Below are positions 46,206-59,579 of a stretch of DNA of 64,000 nucleotides, piece after piece; the first letter of the stretch is position 1, and each line of letters begins with the position of its first letter. The DNA is from Talpa occidentalis. Lineage: Eukaryota; Chordata; Mammalia; Eulipotyphla; Talpidae. Location: assembly GCF_014898055.3 (NCBI RefSeq), contig NW_023601212.1, positions 44,814,329-44,878,328 on the forward strand, in the 5' to 3' direction. Position numbers and translations under genes: made by a program. Below the pieces are notes generated by a model. That model saw nothing but the letters and a program-made list of their open reading frames with translations. It was not told where the DNA came from and did no database searches.

Positions 46206-47300
46206 AATGGGGAAAAAGATGATAAATTAAGAAAATTCATAATTATTAGTCAGAAACGAATTCAGCCAAACATTTCATGGAGTAATTACACCAATTCTCC
46301 ACAATTGGTAACATTTCCTAATTCATTTTGAGATACAATCTTTTCTCCAGTACCAAAACCAAACAAAAACATTAGAGAAATGGAAAAACATTTCAGACTT
46401 ACTGTTTTGTTTTTCATTGGTATTTTAAAGTTTTAATAAGCTTTGTATTTTGAATGGATTTAGAATTACTGAAAAATTGCAAAGCTAAAAAGAGAATTTC
46501 ATAAACTTTGCACCCATTTCTGCTACTAACAACTTCTCCCACCCCATTATATTTAGTTCTCACATTTCCTTAGGGGCCTTGTGGCTCTGACAGTTTTATA
46601 GACTTCCCTTGTTTTCAGCTATATTGATCACTTTGAGGAGCATTTAATGGGTATTTTGCAAAATATCCTTCAGTTGAGGTTTGTCTGGTGTTTTTCTCAT
46701 TGTTTGGTATGAGAGACCACAGAGATCAGGAGTCATATTTATCATTTGATATCTGTTTACCTGCAGTCAACATGATTTATCTCTCTCTCATGTTGGCCTT
46801 GATCATGTGGCTGAGATGCTGCTTGTGAGATTCCCCACTTGAGTTACTCTTTTTGCCCTTTTCACACCTTATTTTTGTAAGGAAGTCATTAAGCACTGCC
46901 CATACTCAAGAATGAAGTGTTATTTTCCACCTGCCTGAGAAAGGAATATCTGTAAAAATATTGGACTTCTTTTGCATAAAGCTTTGTGTTATCTCACCTA
47001 GTCATTTATTCAAAACTTTATTTGTGGCATTATGAACTCATGAATATTTACTAGGTCTTTTGAGTTATAACCCAATCCTTCTTTATTTGCTTTGATACAT
47101 GTGTTTTTCCTGCTGGACTATTGGGATCTTGTTTCATTGTTCTTCTGTCCACTTGTTATACTCCATCATTGTGGATTTCTTTTTAAGGAAACTTTCTTAC
47201 ATCTCAATACAAGACACCATGTTCATCTTTCATAATTTCTCCTTTGTCCTAGAATGAATCATTTCTTTAAGGAAATTTATTTCATTTCATTGGGAAAGAT
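46200..47300 (+). other. No gene seen; old LINE-like 3' region
   Basis: 46400-47270 resembles 28860-29800 ('attttgcaaaatatccttcagttgaggtttgtctg', 46651-46685). No coding sequence is recognisable. Confidence 0.45.
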
Positions 47301-48254
47301 ATTAGAGATATAGCAGATCAACATGACGGTGAGGAAACGCTGCAAATAGGATCTCCCATTAAAAAAAAAGTTAATAGGGAGGAAAAGTGGCAGGTCCCAG
47401 TGAGAACTGGGACATGGAGTAAACGGACAACTCCAGCAAACTACCTGAAGAAGAAAGTTGCCACAAAAGAGGACTAGAAGGGAGGAAATCTCAGAAACCT
47501 GCTACCCTCCCCCACCCACAAAGTCGGCATTCTCCGACCAACAGAAAGGAGGAAAAAAAAAAAAAAAACAACAAAACCTAAAATAACCAACAAGAACAAA
47601 CTATGCATCAAGCAGGACTGTGAGTGGAAAGGAACTATTTCAGCCACCACACGCTGTGGACTGGAGCTGTGGAGAACCCTGCAGAATTCACTGCCGTGGA
47701 GGTGAGTGAACTGCTCCAGGCACCATTAGAGAAAAACAAAGACTCCCAGAGATCTACGAACAGCTCCAGGCCAACCTGCAGGCTTGTGCAGAGAAGCAGT
47801 GCACTTGAGGGGCAAACGCAGATCGCAGCTGCCGAGCTCCCCGCGCCTGCTACCTAGGCTTGTGGGGAGACATGAAGGGCCCCTCACTGGGGTGAATGTC
47901 CCTCACTGGGTGATCTGAGACGAGGCGCCTGGACGCGGGAGCAGAGTGCAGGGGGCGCCATTTCTGTGGACACTAAACTGGGCTGCAGCCCGCATCCTGA
48001 ACCTGAGGGCTTTGGAAATGGGACCCGGGGCACGAAATTCGGGGCATGGGTTCCCCACGAGGGTGGAGCACGCAGACGCGGCAGCTCCCAGGGCCGTATA
48101 GGCTTTACCCATCACTCGCATTCTGTTCCCCATCCCATGGGGTGAAAAAAGCAGCTCCCTGAGGACACTAGAAGAGATCTCTGGCGCCACCTAGTGACCA
48201 GAAAAAAATCACCAACACCCATTAGAACAGGGACCTTTCATCTGTAAAGACTGC

Positions 48255-49288
48255 TTGAAACCAACAGATGGCTCCCAAAGGAGCCAGAGGGGAGCAGAGA
48301 AGTTCACCCATTATCCGGCCAGTCCCAGCAACACAGTGTCCCAATTCATACGGCAAATTAGAAAACAGACAGTAGGGAGTAGAAGAACCACACGCAACCT
48401 AGCAACTTCTCAGGAAAAAAGCACACCACAAAAAGAAAACCACCCCCCAGATTGCAACGACAGTAACTTGGAAGAACTTCTGAGCCTTCCAGAAAGAGAA
48501 TTTAAAATTGCCATGATTAAAAAAGTGACAGACCTCATAAAGGAAAACAATGATATGGGGAAAATAATCAATGATCAGAAGAATGAAATTGAGTCCCTAA
48601 AGAGGGAAGTAAAAGAAATGCAGGAGGTCAAAGAATTAATGGAGGAACTAAAGAACTCTGGGAAAAGCAATGAAAGCAGAATAGATGAAATGGAAGAACG
48701 AATAAGTACTCTTGAAGACACAGAAATAAAAAGAACTAAAACAGAAAAGGAAGGAGAAGTACAAAGGAAAAAGACCGAAGAAACACTTCAGGAACTATCT
48801 GACTCCATGAGGAAAGGAAATATAAGAGTTATAGGAATACAATAAGGACAGGAGAGAGATGTAGGAACAGAGAAAATATTCAAGAAGATAATTGAAGAGA
48901 ACTCCCCAAACGTGAAGAAGGAGCTGAAAATTAATATACAAGAAGCAAGAAGAACACCAAACTTCCACAACAAAAGGAAAAATACAGCAAGACACATAAT
49001 AGTAAAGCTCCCAAGAATCCAGGACAAGGAAATAATAATGAAGCTGACAGAGGGAAAAAACAGATAACATTCAAAGGAAAACCAATCAGGCTGACATCAG
49101 ACTTCTCCGATGAAACACTACGGGCAAGGAGAGAGTGGAGGGACATAGTCAACAGACTCCAAGAAAACAGATGCCAACCAAGAATACCCTATCCCGCAAA
49201 GCTCTCCTTCCTCTATGAAGAAAGAATAAGGACGTTCCCAGACAAACAGAAACTTTGGAATTTCATTACGACTAAACCCCCACTCTAA
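48255..49288 (+). pseudogene. L1-2 ORF1, one stop and one frameshift from open
   Basis: Open from 48255 to a TAA at 48843-48845, covering the N-terminus, the coiled coil (heptad-rich from about 48490 to 48770) and the start of the RRM at VRVIGIQ. The same frame continues after the stop through GQERDVGTEKIFKKII to about 49066. The C-terminal domain (ITFKGKPIRLTSDFSDETL.. to KPPL, stop 49286-49288) lies in another frame. Its role in an active L1 is RNA packaging; this one cannot make a complete protein. Confidence 0.88.
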
Positions 49289-49406
49289 AAAATACTACAA
49301 GGATTCCTAAAGCCAGAACCTCAGAGGGATGAATAACAATGAAAGAAGGCCAAAAAAAAGTTATTAAAAAAAATAAATAAATAAAATCAAAGGAAAGACA
49401 AACACA

Positions 49407-52400
49407 ATGGCAAATACAGATGCTAACATATCAATATTAACTCTAAATGTAAATGGACTAAACTCTTCAATAAAAAGACACAGAGTTGCAGGCTGGATTA
49501 AGAAACAAAACCCAACCTTTTTCTGTCTCCAGGAAACACATTTAGCTACAAAAGATAAAAATAGACTCAAAGTTAAAGGATGGAAAACAATCCTACAAGC
49601 AAATGGACCAAAAAAGAAAGAAGAAACTGCTATACTTATATCAGATAAAACAGATTTCAAACTCAAAAAGATAAAAAGAAACCCCAATGGTCACTACATT
49701 ATGATCAAGGGGACAATACTTTAAGAAGAAATAACACTCATTAACATATAATCACCAAATGAAGGAGCACCAAAATATATCAGACAACTATTGTCATCTC
49801 TGAAAACAGACATCAGAGAAAACACATACGTAGTGGGAGACTTCAACACACCACTATCAACAATGGATAGATCAATGAGACAAAAAATAAGTAAAGACAC
49901 TAAAGATCTAAATAAGGACCTAGAGCATTTGGGCTTAACAGACATCTATAGAACAGTGAACACAAAAAAAACAGAGTACACTTTTTTCGCAAGCGCACAC
50001 AGATTATTATCCAGGATCGATCACATACTGGGGCACAAGACAAACATCAACAGATACACCAAGATTGAAATCATACCAACCATCTTTTCTGACCATGAAG
50101 GCATCAAACTAGAAATAAACCATAAAAAGAAGGCAAGGAACTTTCCTACCTCATGGAGATTGAAAATCACACTACTGGAAGACCACTGGACTTGTGAGGA
50201 GATCAAAGAAGAAATTAAAAAATTCTTTGAATTGAATGACAAAGAGGACACCAATTTCCTAAATGTATGGGATGCAGCAAAACCAGTAATAAGAGGAAAA
50301 TATATAGCAATAGAGGCTCACATCAAGAAACAAGAAAGAACTCAAAGAAAAAACTTAATCTTGAAGCTCAAAGACCTAGAAAAAGAACAACAAAAAAAAC
50401 CCAAAACCAGTAGAAGAAAAGAAATAATAAAAACCAAAGCAGAAATAAATGAAATTGAAACTAAAAAAACAATCTGAAAGATCAATGAAACCAAGAGCTG
50501 GTTCTTCAAAAAAAAATCAATAAAATAGACAAACCCCTAGCCAGGCTCACAAAGGAAAAAAGGGAAAAAGCACAAATAAACAGGATCATCAATGAAAGAG
50601 GAGAAATCACAACAGACACAGCAAAAATCAAAATAATAATCAGTAACTACTATGAACAGTTATATGGAAACAAGTTCAACAATCTAGAGGAGATGGACAA
50701 ATTCCTACAACTCTACAATCACCCAAAGCTAGATAAAGAAGAAATAGAACACCTAATCAGACCAATTACAAGCAGCTAAATTGAAATGGTAATCAAAAAC
50801 CTCCCCAAAAACCAAAGCCCAGGACCTGATGGATTTACAAATGAATTCTTCCAAACATTCAAGATGAATTAGTGCCTATCCTTCACAAACTCTTCCAAAA
50901 AATTGAGAAGGAAGGGATAACACCAAACATGTTCTATGAAGCCAACATTACACTAATACCAAAACCGAACAAGGACAACACAAAAAAGGAAAACTACAGG
51001 CCAATGTCCCTAATGAACACTGATGCAAAAATCATCAATAAAATTTTAGCTATCAGAATCCAACAATTTATCCATAAGATAATTCACCACGACCATGTAG
51101 GATTCATTCCAGGGACACAAGGATGGTTCTACATCTGGAAATCAATCAATGTTATGCAACACATCAACAAAAAGAAATATAAAAACCAAATGATAATATC
51201 AATAGATGCTGAGAAAGCTTTCGACAAAGTGCAACACCCATTCATGATAATAGCCCTTGAAATTCTTGGGATACAAGGAACATACCTCAACATCATAAAG
51301 GCCATATATGACAAGCCAACAGCCAGTATTGTTCTCAATGGTGAAAAGCTGAAAGCAATTCCATTAAGATCTGGAACAAGACAAGGATGTCCACTCTCAC
51401 CACTGCTTTTCAATATAATACTGGAAGTCTTAGCCAGAGCAATAAGACAAGAGAAAGACATACAAGGAATCCAAATAGGAAAAGAAGAAGTCAAACTATC
51501 ATTATTTGCAGATGATATGGTAATATACATAGAGAACCCCAAAAACTCCACAGAAAAACTAATTCAACTCATCAGTTCAGTAAAGTGGCAGGATACAAAA
51601 TCAACACTCAAAAGTCAGTAACCTTCCAATACACAAACAATAAATCTGAAGAAGAAGAAATCAAAAAAACCATCCCTTTTATTATTGTAACAAAAAAAAA
51701 TCAAGTACTTGGGAATAAATCTAACAAAAGATATAACGGACCTATACAAAGAAAACAATAAAACACTCTTAAAAGAAATAGAAGAAGACACAAAGAAATG
51801 GAAAGACATCCCTTGTTCATGGATTGGAAGAATAAACATTATTAAAATGGCCATCCTACCAAAAGCAATATACAGATTCAATGCTATTCCAATAAAAATT
51901 TCAATGTCATTTCAAAGAAATAGAACAATTATTGATGAAATGCTCATGGAATCACCAAAAACCCCGAATAGCCAAAGCTCTCCTGAAAAAAAAAAAAAAG
52001 AAGGGAATGGAGGCATCACACTCCCAGACTTCAAACTATACTACAAAGCCATAATCATCAAAACTGCATGGTATTGGAACAAGAACAGACACACAGACCA
52101 ATGAAATCAAATAGAAAATCCAGAAATAAACCCACAAATTTATGGTCAACTAATCTTTGACAAAGGAACAAAGAATATGCATTGGAGCAAGGAAAGTTTG
52201 TTCAATAAACGGTGCTGGGAAAACTGGGTTGTTACATGCAAAAGAATGATGCTTGACCACTACCTCACACCATACACAAAAATCAACTCAAAATGAATTA
52301 AATAACTAGACATAAGACCTGAAACCATAAAATACATAGAAGGAAATATAGGCGAAACAATACGTGATATGCATATCAAAGACATCTTTACAGACACATC

Positions 52401-53399
52401 ACCCAAAGCAGTGATAGTGAAGGCAAAGATAAACAGCTGGGACTACATCAAATTAAAGAGCTTTTGCACAGCAAAAGAGACAATAACAAAATCAAAGAGA
52501 AACCCCAACGACTGGGAGAACATTTTTGCACCCAACACTAATAATAAAGGACTGATCACAAAAATCTGCAAAGAGCTGAGGAGACTCAACAAAAACAAAG
52601 AAAATAATCCAGTCAAAAAATGGGCAGAAGACACAGCAAAAGAGACAATAACAAAAACAAAGAAAACCCCACCAACTGGGAGAAAATTTTTGCACACAAC
52701 ACTAATGATAAAGGGCTGATCACAAAAATCTGCAAAGAGCTGATGAGACTCAACAACAACAAAGAAAATAATCCAGTCAAAAAATGGACAGAGGAGCTAA
52801 AAAGAAACTTCTCTGAAGAGGAAATGTGAATGGCCAACAGGCATATGAAAAAATGTTCAACATCACTTGCAATCAGGGAAATGCAAATCAAAACTACCAT
52901 GAGATACCATCTTACACCAGTGAGAATGGCACATGTTAAAAAAACTAGCAACAACAAATGTTGGCGAGGTTTTGGAGAAAAAGGAACTCTTCTGCACTGT
53001 TGGTGGGAGTGCAAACTGGTCCAACCACTATGGAGAGCTGTGTGGAGATTTCTGGACCTACTAAACATAGAGCTTCCACAGGATCCAGCAATTCCACTCC
53101 TAGGTATTTACCCAAAGAACACAGAAACATCAATTCCAAAGAACACCTGCACCCCTATGTTTATAGCAGCACTATATACAATAGCTAAGCTTTGGAAACA
53201 GCCCAAATGCCCAAAAATAGACGACTGGATCAAGAAGATGTGGTACATATATACCATGGAATATTACTCAGCACTCAAAAAAGATAAACACATTCAATTT
53301 GCAGCAACATGGATGGCGCTGGAAGGGATCATGGTCAGTGAAATAAGCCACAAAGAAAAAGAAAAATACCGGATGGTCTCACTCATAGCAGGAATCTAG
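49407..53399 (+). pseudogene. L1-2 ORF2 remnant (endonuclease / reverse transcriptase)
   Basis: The open pieces in order are: N-terminal endonuclease 49407-49724 (NVNGLNS, FCLQETHL); endonuclease continued 49791-50477 (VVGDFNTPLS, RIDHILGHK); RT 50872-51621 ([20 protein letters not shown], and an intact FADDM at about 51505-51519); 51709-52104; 52369-52719; and the C-terminal part 52830-53399. In the cysteine motif one cysteine is replaced (CWRGF instead of CWRGC as in L1-5). At least five breaks rule out activity. Confidence 0.9.
52467..52796 (+). repeat. 165-bp in-frame tandem duplication inside L1-2 ORF2
   Basis: cacagcaaaagagacaataac starts at 52467 and again at 52632; the two units run in parallel to 'ccagtcaaaaaatgg'. 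The unit is 165 bp (55 codons). The copies differ at several positions, so it is not a recent assembly artefact of identical sequence. L1-1 has a single unit here (from about 40185). Confidence 0.88.
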
Positions 53400-53599
53400 A
53401 ATACTTAAATAAGGGACCAGGAAAATGAATAACTATAAGAAAGTGAAAATCAAAATCAACAAAAACTATGAACCAGAGACACTTTTTGGGGGGTGGGATG
53501 CGGGAGGGGAAGGATTGGGGTCAGAATGGGGGGATTGCAATTGTATGGGGAATATAAAAATAAAATTTATTAATTAAAAAAAAATTGTGTACCAAAAAA

Positions 53600-54400
53600 A
53601 AAAAATGGGCAGAAGAGCTAAAAAGAAACTTCTCTGAAGAGGAAATGCAAATGGCCAACAGGCATATGAAAAAATGTTCAACATCACTTGTCATCAGGGA
53701 AATGCAAATCAAAACTACCATGATATACCATCTTACATCAGTGAGAATGGCTCATATTAAAAAAACTAGCAACAACAAATGTTGGTGAGGTTGTGGAGAA
53801 AAATGAATTCTCCTGCACTGTTGGTGGGAGTGCAAACTGGTCCAACCACTATGGAGAGCTGTGTGGAAATTTCTGGACCTACTAAACATAGAGCTTCCAT
53901 ATGATCCAGCAATTCCACTCCTAGGTATTTACCCAAAGGACATAGAAACATCAATTCCAAAGAGCACCTGCACCCCTATGTTTATAGCAGCACAATTTAC
54001 AATAGCTAAGCTTTGGAAACAACCCAAATGCCCAAAAATAGATGACTTGATCAAGATGTGGTGCATATACACCATGGAATATTACTCAGCATTCATAAAT
54101 GATAAACAAATGCAATTTGCAGCAACATGGATGGAGCTGGAAGGGATCATGCACAGTAAAATAAGCCAGAAAGAAAGAGAAAAATACCGGATTGTCTCAC
54201 TCATAGCAGGAATCTAGAAAACTTAAATAAGGGACCAGGAAAAAGAATAACTATAAGAAAGTGAAAATCAAAATCAACAAAAAACCATGATCCAGAGACA
54301 CACTATGGGGTTTGGGGGGCGGGGAGGTGAGGGATTGGGGTCAAAATAAGGGGGTTGCAATTGTATGGGGAATGTAAAAACAAAATTTATTTAAAAAAAA
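53600..54400 (+). mobile_element. Truncated L1 3' end (L1-4) directly after L1-2
   Basis: Begins within an A run at 'aatgggcagaagagctaaaaag' and repeats the last 790 bp of L1-2: ORF2 C-terminus 53861-54217 to a stop, 3' UTR with G-rich tract 54306-54335, A tail. It differs from L1-2 throughout (for example one amino-acid deletion near 54050), so it is a separate element in the same orientation. Confidence 0.9.
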
Positions 54401-54419
54401 AGATAATATATTAGAACCA

Positions 54420-55090
54420 TGCCCTGAGCACTGAGCACTAGATATTCTCCATGCTGCTGAGACCTTAAGATCCTCTCAGTTGTCAGAAGATATATTACAT
54501 GTGTGTGTACTATTCCAAGGTCATAAATGTACCTATATCAATTCCACAACACTAAAACAAATAGCGTGTGCTTCACCAATGCAATTTCCCCTGTCCTTCT
54601 CCCAACCCCTTTGCAACCACTGACCTTTTCATTATTTCTATGTCATGTGATTGGAATCATGAAGTGTTTAGATTTTTCAGATTGACTTCTTTCACTTAGC
54701 AAAAACACTTAATATTTAATCGTGCCTTTTTGGTGCCTAATAGTTCATTCATTTCTTTTTATTGCTGAGTCATTTTCTATTGGGCTAATGTATCATGATT
54801 TGTTTATTCACCTAATTAAGGACATCTTGATTATATACACATTTTAGTTTTTGTATGGAAATAAATTTTCAAAGAAGTTGGAAAATATGCAATTCAATTT
54901 CATAAGCATACAACTAGACTCTGATTCCCTTTGTAATAATTCATCAAACTGTCTTCCAAAATGAATGTATCATTTTGGAATTCCAGACACATTGGATGAG
55001 TGTTTTATTCCAGTTTTACAAACTTTAACTTTCCCAATAGACCATAGTGGTATCTCATTGTGGTTTCAATAGCAATCCCGTAATAACAAA
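54420..55090 (-). mobile_element. Old L1-like 3' region, reverse
   Basis: 'cccctttgcaaccactgaccttttcat' (54606-54632), 'gattgacttctttcacttagc' (54680-54700) and 'ccaaaatgaatgtatcattttggaattccag' (54956-54986) are typical of an old L1 fragment read backwards. No frame is intact. Confidence 0.72.
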
Positions 55091-57055
55091 CTAATATAAT
55101 AATTACTTAACACAAGTCCAGTAGCTCAACTGGAAAAACACAAGAAAAAAAAAAACAAATATTCTTAAAAACCTTATGCTTCATCTACTTAACCCTCCCT
55201 GTCTTTTCTCCAAGCTCTGGAAAGCAATGATCTTTTCATTATTTGTATTGTATTCATCTTATTCAAAAGATATCTTCTTTAGTGACCTTCCCACGGGGTG
55301 AACATCACCTCCAATCAACTCTAAATTAAATCTGCAATTATTTAAGAAGTCCCAATTTGGCTAATCCTGTAGTTAAAACATAATACTCTCTGTTGTCTGC
55401 CTACTGCCTACCAACCCAGGTTCATGCTTATTTTTTCATACCTGGCCACACATTGATGGCCAGATATTAATAACTGAATTTCATTAACTAAACATAACTT
55501 GTAGTATATTGATTCTTTTGCATTTACTATTTCAATGTCCTTCCTCAAGTACTCTCATAACTTCTCATCCTCAAAGGACGATACTCCCATGTCAAGACTC
55601 TATACAATTTCACTTGTTGGTGAAACCTTTACTAACACCCCTGGAAAACTGGGCTTTCTTAGGATCCAACTCACCAGAATTTGAGGTTCATTTACAATAT
55701 TTCACTTATGTATTTGTTTCTCTGTCTTTTCCCCTACTTATACTGTGAACACATTGAAAGAAGGAATAAGTCTTATTTATTTCTTTACAACATATTGTGA
55801 TTTAGTTCCTACTGTACAGTAATTGATTAGGAACAATGTTAAAAAGGTAATACTGTAAATGGGAGAGAAGATAAGCAAATAAACTGTGTGACATGTTGAT
55901 GAAAGAGAGAGGCTCCAAGAAGGAAACTGAAGAGACAAGTAGGAGCAAGAAGATATTTTAATGCATCCAAAATCAGCTTTCAGAATCTGATATTTATCAT
56001 GGCAGGATTCTGTATGACTAACCTTTTCTGTACCTGCTATCCCTTTACAGCACCTAAAGTTAGTACCCATAAAAGCAGTCCTACACATCATGCCACATTC
56101 CTCACTACCTTTACGGATGCTCTGGCTCACACAGACATCATCAGGGAAGAGTCTGAGTTCATTGATGCTGTTTCTTCCATGTGTGGTTGATGAAGTTGGA
56201 AGTTCTACATTCAAGAAGGGCAGAAAGGTGGAGTCATTCATGAGGCTTGTGGACAAAACTATTCTGCTTTCTCATAATCTGAGATTAGTAAATTTGACTT
56301 GAAAATGTGTGATGGAAGCACTTAGAGTTTATGTGGTTTGGGAGCTGAAGTCCCATAAGCCTCATTGGTGAAGGATTCTTTTGTCTTTCTGTTCCCTGAG
56401 AAATATTGTCCTCTGGAGTTAGAAAGGCAAAAAATAATGAAAACTTGTGCCAGATTCAGCTTTTTGGAGTCATTACCCCTTTGGACACTATCCTCCCAAG
56501 AGAAAGTCACCTCTCTTTGGTCTCTGCGTGCATGGTCTCTAGCAAGTAGACAATCCCATGATAACTGCTCTGTTTCTGACACTGGAGAGAAATTCTGGCT
56601 ACTGTAATATAATTTCTATTTCAAATGTATCTTCTCCAGTGTTGCCTCTCTATCACAGTGTCTCGTTCCCTCAGAGGCATTTCCCTTGTTGATTGCTTCT
56701 CATAACTGTTTATCTCTCTCAACCATTTGGTTTTTCAATCTTCTACAAATATTTATTATGTTACTGCTCTCTAATAAGTGCTTAAAATGTGTTCTGGGGG
56801 TAAAAATGTAGTAAGATTATTTTTCTACCCTTATGAAACTTGCCATCCAAATGGCAATATACAGCTGATTCTATAATCCTCCTATATGGATTTAAAAAGG
56901 AGTGGCCACTTCCTGAGTGGGTTAATTCTTCACAAAACATTAATTGTACTGAATCTAGAGGAGGATTGGAATTATTTCAGTTATGTAAAAGAGTAAGTAC
57001 ATGCCAGGAAAAGACTACAGAATATGAATGAGGCATTTGATCAATTGCAATAGTA
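55090..57055. other. No gene seen; contains ancient repeat copy 4
   Basis: No gene is recognised. About 56110-56270 resembles the unclassified repeat at 6300-6720 in the opposite orientation ('gaagttggaagttctacattcaagaagggcag' against the - strand near 6440). The remaining open frames lack family resemblance. Confidence 0.45.
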
Positions 57056-57059
57056 TCCC

Positions 57060-59050
57060 TTCTTTTTTGATTTGTATTTTCTGATGAAACCTGCTAACCA
57101 ACATTTATTCGTGTGTCTATTGATCATTTATGTCTTTGAAGAAATTTCTATTTCACTATTCTACCCTTTTTGGATATATATTTTCCTGTGAGTGCATGAG
57201 TTCTTTGTTGTTCTCTGATGTTAGCCCTTTTTCAGTTATATGATGTGCAAATATTTTATCCTATTCAGTAGTGTCTTTAATGATTGTTTCTTTCAAGATG
57301 CAGAGTTTTATTTACTTTGATGTAATTTCATTTGTTTATTTTTCCTCTGTTTCCTTTGCTGTTGGAAGATAGTTCCCAAAGACATCCTGATGTCAATGCT
57401 GCCAAGCATTTTGCCAATGTTTTTTTCTATGTATTTTATGATTTCAGGTTTTAGGTCCAAGTTTTCTATCATTATTGAGGTAATTTTTCTGCAAGGTATG
57501 AGTTAGTGATATGGTTTCATTTCTTTGCATACAGCTGTCCAGCTTTCCCAGCACCATTTGAAGAGACATTCTTTTCTCCAATGCTTACATTTGGCTCCTT
57601 TGCTACAAATTAACTGTTCATATAAGTGTGGGTTAATTTCTGGCTCTCCGTGTATTCCTTGTGTGTGTGTGTGTGTCTGAATGTGTGTGTGCATGTCTTC
57701 TAGTACCATACCATTTTGATGACTATAGTTTCATAATATAATTTGAAGTCTGGCAGGTTGATACTGCCATTCTTCTTTTGTCAGTATTGCTTTGACTATT
57801 TGTGATCCTTTGTACTCCATATAAATTTCAGTAGTATTTGTTCTATTTCTTTGAATGATGCCATTGAAAATTTGATAGGGTTTGCTTTGTGTCTGTATAG
57901 TGCTTTGGGTAAGATGGCCATTTTAGCAATGTTTATTCATCCAAAAATGGAGTAAAAAAAAAACCTTTCCATTCCTTTGTGTCCTTTTCTATTTCTTGTA
58001 ACACTGTCTATAATTTTAATTTTACATGTCTTTCCTCTCTGGTATAGTTTTTTCTATGCCATTTAATTCTTTTTTGATACAATTGTATATTGGTCTATCT
58101 TATTGAATTCTTTCTCTTCAAGTTGTTTGCAGATAAGAACACAACTTATTTTCTTTTTTTTTCTTTTTTTTTAATAAATTTTAATTTTTATATTCCCCCA
58201 TACAACTGCACATGCCCCATTCTGACCCCAATCCCTCCCCTCCCGGCACCCACCCCCCAAAAAGTGTCTCTGGTTCATAGTTTTTTGTTGATTTTGATTT
58301 TCACTTTCTTATAGTTATTCATTTTCCTGATCCCTTATTTAAGTTTTCTAGATTCCTGCTATGAGTGAGACCATCCGGTATTTTTCTTTTTCTTTTTGGC
58401 TTATTTCGCTGAGCATGATCCCTTCCAGCGCCATCCATGTTGCTGCAAATTGCATGTGTTTATCTTTTTTGAATGCTGAGTAATATTCCATGGTGTATAT
58501 GTACCACATCTTCTTGATCCAGTCATCTATTTTTGGGCATTTGGGCTGTTTCCAAAGCTTAGCTATTGTAAATAGTGCTGCTATAAACATAGGGGTGCAG
58601 GTGTTCTTTGGAATTGATGTTTCTGTGTCCTTTGGGCACAACTTATTTTCTAAATTGATTTTGTAGCCTGTCATTTTCCTGTACTGATTTATTCTTTCTA
58701 AGAACATTTTAGTACATTTGTTTGGGTTTTCTGTACATATATTATGTCACCTAAAAAAGTGATGACTTTGTTTCATCATTTTTAATTTGGATTCCTTTAT
58801 GTTCATTTGCTCCATTACTCTAATAGGCCTTCTAATACTAGGTTGAAAGTGGACATCCTTGCCTTGAACATGAAGTTAAAGGAAAAGCTTTTGTTTTTTT
58901 CTCCATTGAGCATAGTATTAGCTGTCAGTTTGTCATATACATTCTGTAAGCTTTCCTTTGTTATTTCATTGAATATCTCTTTGCTACCCTCTTATTCTCT
59001 TCTTCTTCTTGATATCCACTATTTTTATTTGCCCTGTTTAATATAGTTGG
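57060..59050 (-). mobile_element. Old L1 ORF2, reverse, with a younger L1 inside
   Basis: Reads backwards as L1 ORF2 from the C-terminal half to the RT domain: 'gatgcagagttttatttactttgatgtaatttc' (57298-57330), 'cagctttcccagcaccatttgaag' (57540-57563), 'aagatggccatttt' (57911-57924) and 'ggtgaaaatgg-type' RT tracts near 58840-58950. Interrupted by the L1 at 58155-58636. Confidence 0.8.
58155..58636 (-). mobile_element. Short 5'-truncated L1 (L1-6) with 15-bp target-site duplication
   Basis: Poly-T start, C-rich 3' UTR (58230-58260) and the ORF2 C-terminus on the - strand, which is open over the whole element. Flanked by cacaacttattttct at 58140-58154 and 58637-58651. High similarity to 20596-21110 shows it is recent. 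Confidence 0.95.
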
Positions 59051-59575
59051 ATATTTCTTGAAGATTTCATTCATTTGTTTTCGTATCTGTCTTCTTCTGG
59101 GTCCTTGAAAAAAACCTCCATTTGTTCTACTTTATTTCATAGCTTTCTCTAGAATTCTTGATCATATATCAAGATTTCATAACCTGAATCTCTTTTATTT
59201 TCTTTATTTCAAGATTCAATTTTTATTATTTGTTCATGAATTTCATTTCTCAGGTCATAATCATTTTTGTTTTTCTGAGTTTTATTGCTTTGAATAGCTT
59301 TCTGAGTTCTCTCATATCACTTTTATTCATTTTTCTACATTAGCTTCCTTCTCTTTTATGTTCTTTACTATAGTAATTTTGAGTTCTTATTTTGAAAGGA
59401 AGATAAAATCTTCCATTCTTCATTCTACTCAGTTTCTCCTACTAGAGATGTCTTATTCTCTTGATGTCTCATAGTGCCATCAAGTAATATTTTTAGTCAC
59501 AGATGATTGGATTGATTGATTGATTTGACAGCCCTATACCTAACTATATACCTTTGGAGTTACATATTTACTCCT
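59051..59575 (-). mobile_element. Probable old L1 ORF1 / 5' region, reverse
   Basis: The stretch 'ttcatgaatttcatttctcaggtcataatc' and neighbours read on the - strand as glutamate/lysine-rich sequence like an L1 ORF1 coiled coil. Too diverged to set limits. Confidence 0.5.
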
Positions 59576-59579
59576 CTAT

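Larger units (their letters stand above)
47307..53590 (+). mobile_element. LINE-1 copy 2 (L1-2): near-full-length, younger, broken
   Basis: Contains a 5' UTR of about 0.95 kb (CpG-bearing, with a single 5' unit), ORF1 (48255-49288, broken), ORF2 (49407-53399, broken) and a 3' UTR with a G-rich tract, then a tail near 53580. This is the best-preserved L1 here, but ORF1 has an in-frame stop and ORF2 several. A 165-bp in-frame tandem duplication lies in ORF2. A truncated L1 3' end follows directly at 53600. Confidence 0.94.

Noticed and set aside
50872..51621. A 249-codon reverse-transcriptase frame with intact FADD, considered as an active or domesticated RT
   Set aside because: It is one fragment of the broken L1-2 ORF2, with stops on both sides and no promoter or start context of its own.
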